Origin: Dehalococcoidia bacterium UBA2979
GTDB lineage: Bacteria; Chloroflexota; Dehalococcoidia; UBA2979
Assembly: GCA_002348225.1 (NCBI GenBank)
Contig: DEAP01000061.1
Coordinates: forward strand, 1 to 26,910
Direction: 5' to 3'
Length of the DNA: 26,910 bases
Shown: piece after piece, positions 23,023-26,910 of the stretch
Position numbering within the stretch: position 1 is the first letter of the stretch
How the letters are laid out: every line of letters begins with the position of its first letter
Notes under the pieces: generated by a model
Databases searched by the model: none
Seen by the model: the letters and a program-made list of their open reading frames with translations, nothing else
Told to the model about the DNA's origin: nothing
Program-made: the position numbers and the translations under genes

Positions 23023-25413
23023 ATGACAAGTGCATTTAGCGACCAGAGAATTCTTGACTTATCAAGCTCGCTATCAGGAGCCTTCGCCGCACGTTTTTAT
23101 GGTGATTTCGGTGGGGAGGTAATACTTGCTGAAACAATCAACGGACATCCGCTACGAGCTTCAGAAGTATTGCACGCCTACGCTAATTGGAATAAAAAAT
23201 CCGTTGTGGTAGAAAACGACTCTCAACTGGCTCAACTCATAAGTTCTAGCGATGTGGTAATCACAACAGAAGTGGATTCTGCTTCGCACCTGTTCAAAAT
23301 GGTCCAGGACAATTCTCATGCCTCCACGACCCACTTATCTATAACTCCGCATGGCTTGACAGGAAATCTCGCCGGAGTAAAGGGAAATAATCTGACCGCC
23401 TCCGCACGAACAGGTTTTAGTCACATTAATGTCTACGAAAATGAGCCACCCCTGCAGCTGCCGAATAACCTAACCGGCTATATCTCAGGCGTTGCGGGTT
23501 TTATAGCGAGTTCCGCCGTGCTGCTCAATCGTAAGGTGACAGGCTTAGGTGATTTGATAGATCTAAGTGAAGTTGAAGCGCTTGCTATGGCATCAGCCCC
23601 TTGGGCAATACAGGCAATATATGAGGACCGGGGCTGGTGTCGCGGTGTTCTCGGTGGAAAAGCGAGGGGCATCCCGGGTCCGCTATGGCAGGCACGTGAT
23701 GGTCTGATTAATTTTGGACCTGGTGATTTCCGGAATTGGTCAGAGTCTATGCGCGTGTTAGGACTTGAAGAATTTGCAGAAATAGAGGAACTCATTCCAG
23801 ATATTGGTAGGCATGGCAATCCAAAACTCCAAGAAGTAGCGGCGGCGGCGGCGGGAACGGTCATCAACAAAGATAGAAATGAAATGTTCCATGCGTTGTG
23901 CAAACTGAGATCAATTTCAGGAATGGTGCGCGACATGTCAGATATATATGAATGTGAACACCTCGAGGCTCGTGACTATTTCAGAACGACGACCATTGGC
24001 GACAAAAATGTGAAATTGCCGGGTCCATCGGCTCACGTTTCACCAACAAAATGGGAGCTGAAGCGTCCAGCGCCGGCACTTAATGCTGACGCCGATAAAA
24101 TCGATTGGAATCGTAGAATAAAGTCAGAGTCATCAACAGCGACTGTGTCTCCTGAAGGACCGCTCAGTGGCAAAAAAGTACTAACGTTCACGCATGCTTG
24201 GTCTGGTACGTTTGCCACTGAATTACTGGGGTTACTCGGTGCAGAAGTAGTGCAAATAGAAGCACCACATCGAGTAGATGTATGGAGAAGAGTTAGTAAC
24301 CGAATCCCCGAGGCAGTCGAAAATGAAACAATTCCTCAGCATTTCCTTAACACACAAGGCCTATATAACTCAGCGAATCTGAACAAAAGAGCTATCACCT
24401 TAGATATGGGAACTGATGAAGGCCGTGATATCTTCTGGAAACTCGTTCCGCAATTCGATATAGTGATGGACAATTTCACTCCACAAATCTTAAAACGTTG
24501 GGGCATCACTCTCGAAACCCTTGCCGCAAAAAAACCCGGTATCGTGTTCGTGTCACTATCGGCATACGGAGCAAATGGACCATATTGGGAATATCCCGGT
24601 AATGGGGGCACTACTGAACCCATGTCAGGCCTCTCATCTATTCATGGATATTTAGGCGACAGTGGTATGAACACCGGAGGGATGATTCCTGATCCTGTAT
24701 CAGGCTATTTCACGATTGCTGCTGTCATGGCAGCACTGCACAGTAGTTCAGATACTGGAGAAGCTCAACGTATCGAGGGCTCAATGTTAGAGGCCCTAAC
24801 CGCCGTGGTAGGTGACGCACTTGGCGAGTATCAGCTTTCTGGAAATGTGCCAAGACCTCAAGGAAACACTCACCCACTGATTGCACCTCATAATGTGTAT
24901 CAAAGTAAAGACGGAGCATGGGTAGCGGCATCGGCCGACACCGATGATGCTTGGGTCGGACTTTCAGGACTACTGGGACTGGAAAATGATTCTCGTTTTA
25001 GTACGGCTAAGGATAGGAAAAACAATGAGGACGAATTAGATAAGCTTTTCGGTGATTGGGCAAGAGAAAGATCGGCAGAGGAAATAGCAAAACAGGTGAT
25101 CGACTCAGGCGCCTGTGCGGCTCGCGTCGCATCAATCTATGATGTGTATAAAGACCCCGATCCAGATTTGTTTTCAAGTGGTTTTATAGTTGAAATAGAT
25201 CATCCGGAAACTGGAACAACCTTCATCCCGGGTCGGTCTTGGAGACTGGGAAGTGGCGCGTCGGCTCCCATTCGTCCCGCACCCTGTGTGGGTCAACATA
25301 GTGAAGAAGTACTGAAAGAGTATCTGGATATTGATGATGATTCGTATCAGGCACTTGTAGAAAATTGCGTAACAGGAACAATATACGATTATGAAAGGTA
25401 TAAAAACTCATGA
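23023..25413 (+). CDS. Double-length class III (CaiB/BaiF) CoA-transferase
   Basis: A 796-residue protein made of two CoA-transferase family III halves (about 1-350 and 375-796). Single-domain members are about 400 residues, so this is a fused pair. The C-terminal half has GKKVLTFTHAWSGTFATELLGLLGAEVVQIEAP, NKRAITLDMGTDEGRDIF, a VSLSAYGANGPY segment, and the catalytic Asp557 in IPDPVSG. In the N-terminal half the same position reads LTGYISG, with Gly152 for the Asp. Enzymes of this family move CoA between carboxylic acids through an enzyme aspartyl anhydride. A run of five GCG codons (23839-23853) encodes Ala273-277. ATG 23023 lacks a strong ribosome binding site. Its stop overlaps the next start in ATGA, so the two are coupled. 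Confidence 0.9.
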   Translation: MTSAFSDQRILDLSSSLSGAFAARFYGDFGGEVILAETINGHPLRASEVLHAYANWNKKSVVVENDSQLAQLISSSDVVITTEVDSASHLFKMVQDNSHASTTHLSITPHGLTGNLAGVKGNNLTASARTGFSHINVYENEPPLQLPNNLTGYISGVAGFIASSAVLLNRKVTGLGDLIDLSEVEALAMASAPWAIQAIYEDRGWCRGVLGGKARGIPGPLWQARDGLINFGPGDFRNWSESMRVLGLEEFAEIEELIPDIGRHGNPKLQEVAAAAAGTVINKDRNEMFHALCKLRSISGMVRDMSDIYECEHLEARDYFRTTTIGDKNVKLPGPSAHVSPTKWELKRPAPALNADADKIDWNRRIKSESSTATVSPEGPLSGKKVLTFTHAWSGTFATELLGLLGAEVVQIEAPHRVDVWRRVSNRIPEAVENETIPQHFLNTQGLYNSANLNKRAITLDMGTDEGRDIFWKLVPQFDIVMDNFTPQILKRWGITLETLAAKKPGIVFVSLSAYGANGPYWEYPGNGGTTEPMSGLSSIHGYLGDSGMNTGGMIPDPVSGYFTIAAVMAALHSSSDTGEAQRIEGSMLEALTAVVGDALGEYQLSGNVPRPQGNTHPLIAPHNVYQSKDGAWVAASADTDDAWVGLSGLLGLENDSRFSTAKDRKNNEDELDKLFGDWARERSAEEIAKQVIDSGACAARVASIYDVYKDPDPDLFSSGFIVEIDHPETGTTFIPGRSWRLGSGASAPIRPAPCVGQHSEEVLKEYLDIDDDSYQALVENCVTGTIYDYERYKNS

Positions 25414-26910
25414 GTTTCAACACTATATTAATAGCTAATAGGGGTGAAATTGCCATCCGGATCATGCGTGCCGCCAGTGACTTAGGTATAAAAACAGTCG
25501 CTGTCCACTCTGAAGATGACGCTAACTCACTACATTGCTCAATAGCTGATGAATCCTTCGCCCTTGAGGGTAAGGGGGTACCCGCGTACCTCAATATTGA
25601 TGGGATTATCGCTGCAGCAAAAGAAATGAACTGTGACGCTGTCCATCCTGGCTATGGGTTTCTTTCAGAAAATTCGGAATTTGCCAGAAAGTGCGAGGAA
25701 AATGACATTGTTTTCATCGGCCCAAACGTTGAACACCTCGAGCTTTTTGGTGACAAAGGCAGGGCCCGAGCGGCTGCGGCTGAGGCAAATGTGCCAATTC
25801 TCAAGGGAATAGATAAGTCCGTGACCCTAGAAGAAGCGCAAGCTTTCTATTCGTCTCTCGGAGAAAACGGTGGAATGATGATCAAGGCTGTGGCAGGCGG
25901 TGGTGGCCGTGGCTCCAGAGCAGTTATAGACGCATCCGAAGTTGAAGAAGCCTACAACCGATGTCAATCAGAGGCGACGAGTGCATTCGGAATCGGTGAT
26001 CTCTACGTCGAAGAATTCATCCAGCAGGCTCGTCATATCGAAGTTCAAATTCTCGGTGACCTGCACGGGAACATTATTCATCTGGGAGAGCGTGAATGCA
26101 GTGTGCAGCGGCGATATCAAAAAATCGTCGAAATAGCTCCAGCACCTCATCTACCCGATCGGCTTCGAACCGACATAATTGAAGCTGCTGTGCGACTGGC
26201 GGGCAATGTGGGCTACTCGAATCTGGGTACCTTCGAATTCCTTGTGAACGTCAACCCGTCTGATGGTGGTGATGCCTTTTCGTTCATAGAAGCCAACGCC
26301 CGACTTCAAGTGGAGCATACTGTTACGGAAGCGGTTACTGGTGTGGACATTGTTCAGGCCCAGATAGGACTTGCCGCCGGCACATCTCTGGCAGAGCTAG
26401 GCCTCGATGACGAGTCTTTATCAAACCCGCGCGGATATGCAATTCAAACACGAATAAATATGGAGACGCTCACGGCAGATGGGACCGTCAGGCCAGCAGG
26501 GGGGACTCTCCGTTCCTATGATGCACCCAGCGGGCCGGGTGTCAGAACAGACGGATTTGGATATGCAGGATATACCACAAGCCCGATGTTCGATTCGTTA
26601 CTTGCAAAAGTAATTACGCATTCAGCCTCGTCAAATTTTGAAACAGCCATACAGAGATCACTTCGTGCACTCTCCGAATTTAGGATCGAAGGAGTAAATA
26701 CAAATATTCCGTTTCTCACGAACGTACTCAAGCATCCAGATCTCGCTGACGGATCTGTTCACACTAGATGGGTGGACGAAGAGATAGCAAATCTAGTCGC
26801 AGCCGAGAGCAGCGACGATTCACGTCGGTGGATTGAAAGCCCTGAAGTACCGGTCGCTAGCGCCGGCGGTTCACAACAGGCCAGCCCTCTCACTGGTACG
26901 GCACCTGTAA
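25410..26910 (+). CDS. Acyl-CoA carboxylase chain, biotin carboxylase N-terminal part, 3' end outside the window
   Basis: An open frame of 500 codons with no stop runs from ATG 25410, overlapping the CoA-transferase stop (ATGA), to the right edge. It is a complete biotin carboxylase unit: SFNTILIANRGEIAIRIMRAA at the start, HPGYGFLSEN, the ATP-grasp loop GGGGRGSRAV, VEEFIQQARHIEVQILGD, ECSVQRRYQKIVEIAPAP, and EANARLQVEHTVTEAVTGVD. The C-terminal part of the domain ends near residue 455 (LADGSVHTRWVDEE). It then carries on into a charged, Ser/Ala-rich linker (about 465-500), so more domains follow outside, probably a biotin carrier and carboxyltransferase. It carboxylates biotin with ATP and bicarbonate. 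The acyl substrate is unknown; coupling suggests a CoA thioester made by the neighbour. Confidence 0.93.
   Translation, partial: MSFNTILIANRGEIAIRIMRAASDLGIKTVAVHSEDDANSLHCSIADESFALEGKGVPAYLNIDGIIAAAKEMNCDAVHPGYGFLSENSEFARKCEENDIVFIGPNVEHLELFGDKGRARAAAAEANVPILKGIDKSVTLEEAQAFYSSLGENGGMMIKAVAGGGGRGSRAVIDASEVEEAYNRCQSEATSAFGIGDLYVEEFIQQARHIEVQILGDLHGNIIHLGERECSVQRRYQKIVEIAPAPHLPDRLRTDIIEAAVRLAGNVGYSNLGTFEFLVNVNPSDGGDAFSFIEANARLQVEHTVTEAVTGVDIVQAQIGLAAGTSLAELGLDDESLSNPRGYAIQTRINMETLTADGTVRPAGGTLRSYDAPSGPGVRTDGFGYAGYTTSPMFDSLLAKVITHSASSNFETAIQRSLRALSEFRIEGVNTNIPFLTNVLKHPDLADGSVHTRWVDEEIANLVAAESSDDSRRWIESPEVPVASAGGSQQASPLTGTAPV

Noticed and set aside
23839..23853. GCG repeat in the CoA-transferase as a phase-variation tract
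   Set aside because: Five triplets are short, in frame, and encode only five alanines; slippage would not switch the gene off.

Overview
The window is a gene-dense stretch of bacterial chromosome with 23 supported protein genes, the first and last of them cut by the window edges. I see no rRNA, tRNA, insertion sequence, prophage or CRISPR array. Gene content suggests a heterotrophic, probably marine bacterium of the SAR202-type Chloroflexota. The hints are two luciferase-like flavin monooxygenases, a class III CoA-transferase, a stand-alone ThDP enzyme, an SDR, a VAO-type flavin oxidase, an FMN alpha-hydroxy acid oxidase and a flavin-dependent halogenase, all in a compact genome of roughly balanced base composition. 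This placement is an inference from content; there is no ribosomal or phylogenetic marker.

Layout. 1-1001: two small membrane proteins in divergent orientation, the second DUF805. 1073-5141: an SDR converging on an ALO-type sugar-lactone oxidase, then a TauE-like exporter and a class II histone-deacetylase-like amidohydrolase. 5146-10692: a minus-strand run of six genes (YceI-like protein, LLM monooxygenase, ThDP enzyme, YczE-like membrane protein, metallo-beta-lactamase-fold hydrolase, GYD protein) that may form a catabolic cluster. 10852-13200: a metal-dependent amidohydrolase abutting an FMN alpha-hydroxy acid oxidase. 13307-15343: two translation-related genes (TrmL, ABC-F). 15426-17162: an SsuD-like monooxygenase and a DoxX-like protein flanking a perfect 26-bp palindrome.

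17179-22785 is the most distinctive region. It is a minus-strand operon with a Tat/lipoprotein peptide-type binding protein, two DppB/DppC-type permeases joined by a TAATG overlap, and 20 bases later a flavin-dependent halogenase carrying WxWxIP, a candidate catalytic lysine and F-x2-P-x2-S-x-G. No transporter ATPase is present. The binding protein has a 24-serine linker encoded by a 9-bp tandem repeat.

23023-26910 diverges from that operon. It holds a double-length CaiB/BaiF CoA-transferase whose N-terminal half has lost the catalytic Asp, coupled by an ATGA overlap to an acyl-CoA carboxylase chain that starts with a complete biotin carboxylase domain and runs off the window. Together they suggest CoA activation of an organic acid followed by carboxylation.
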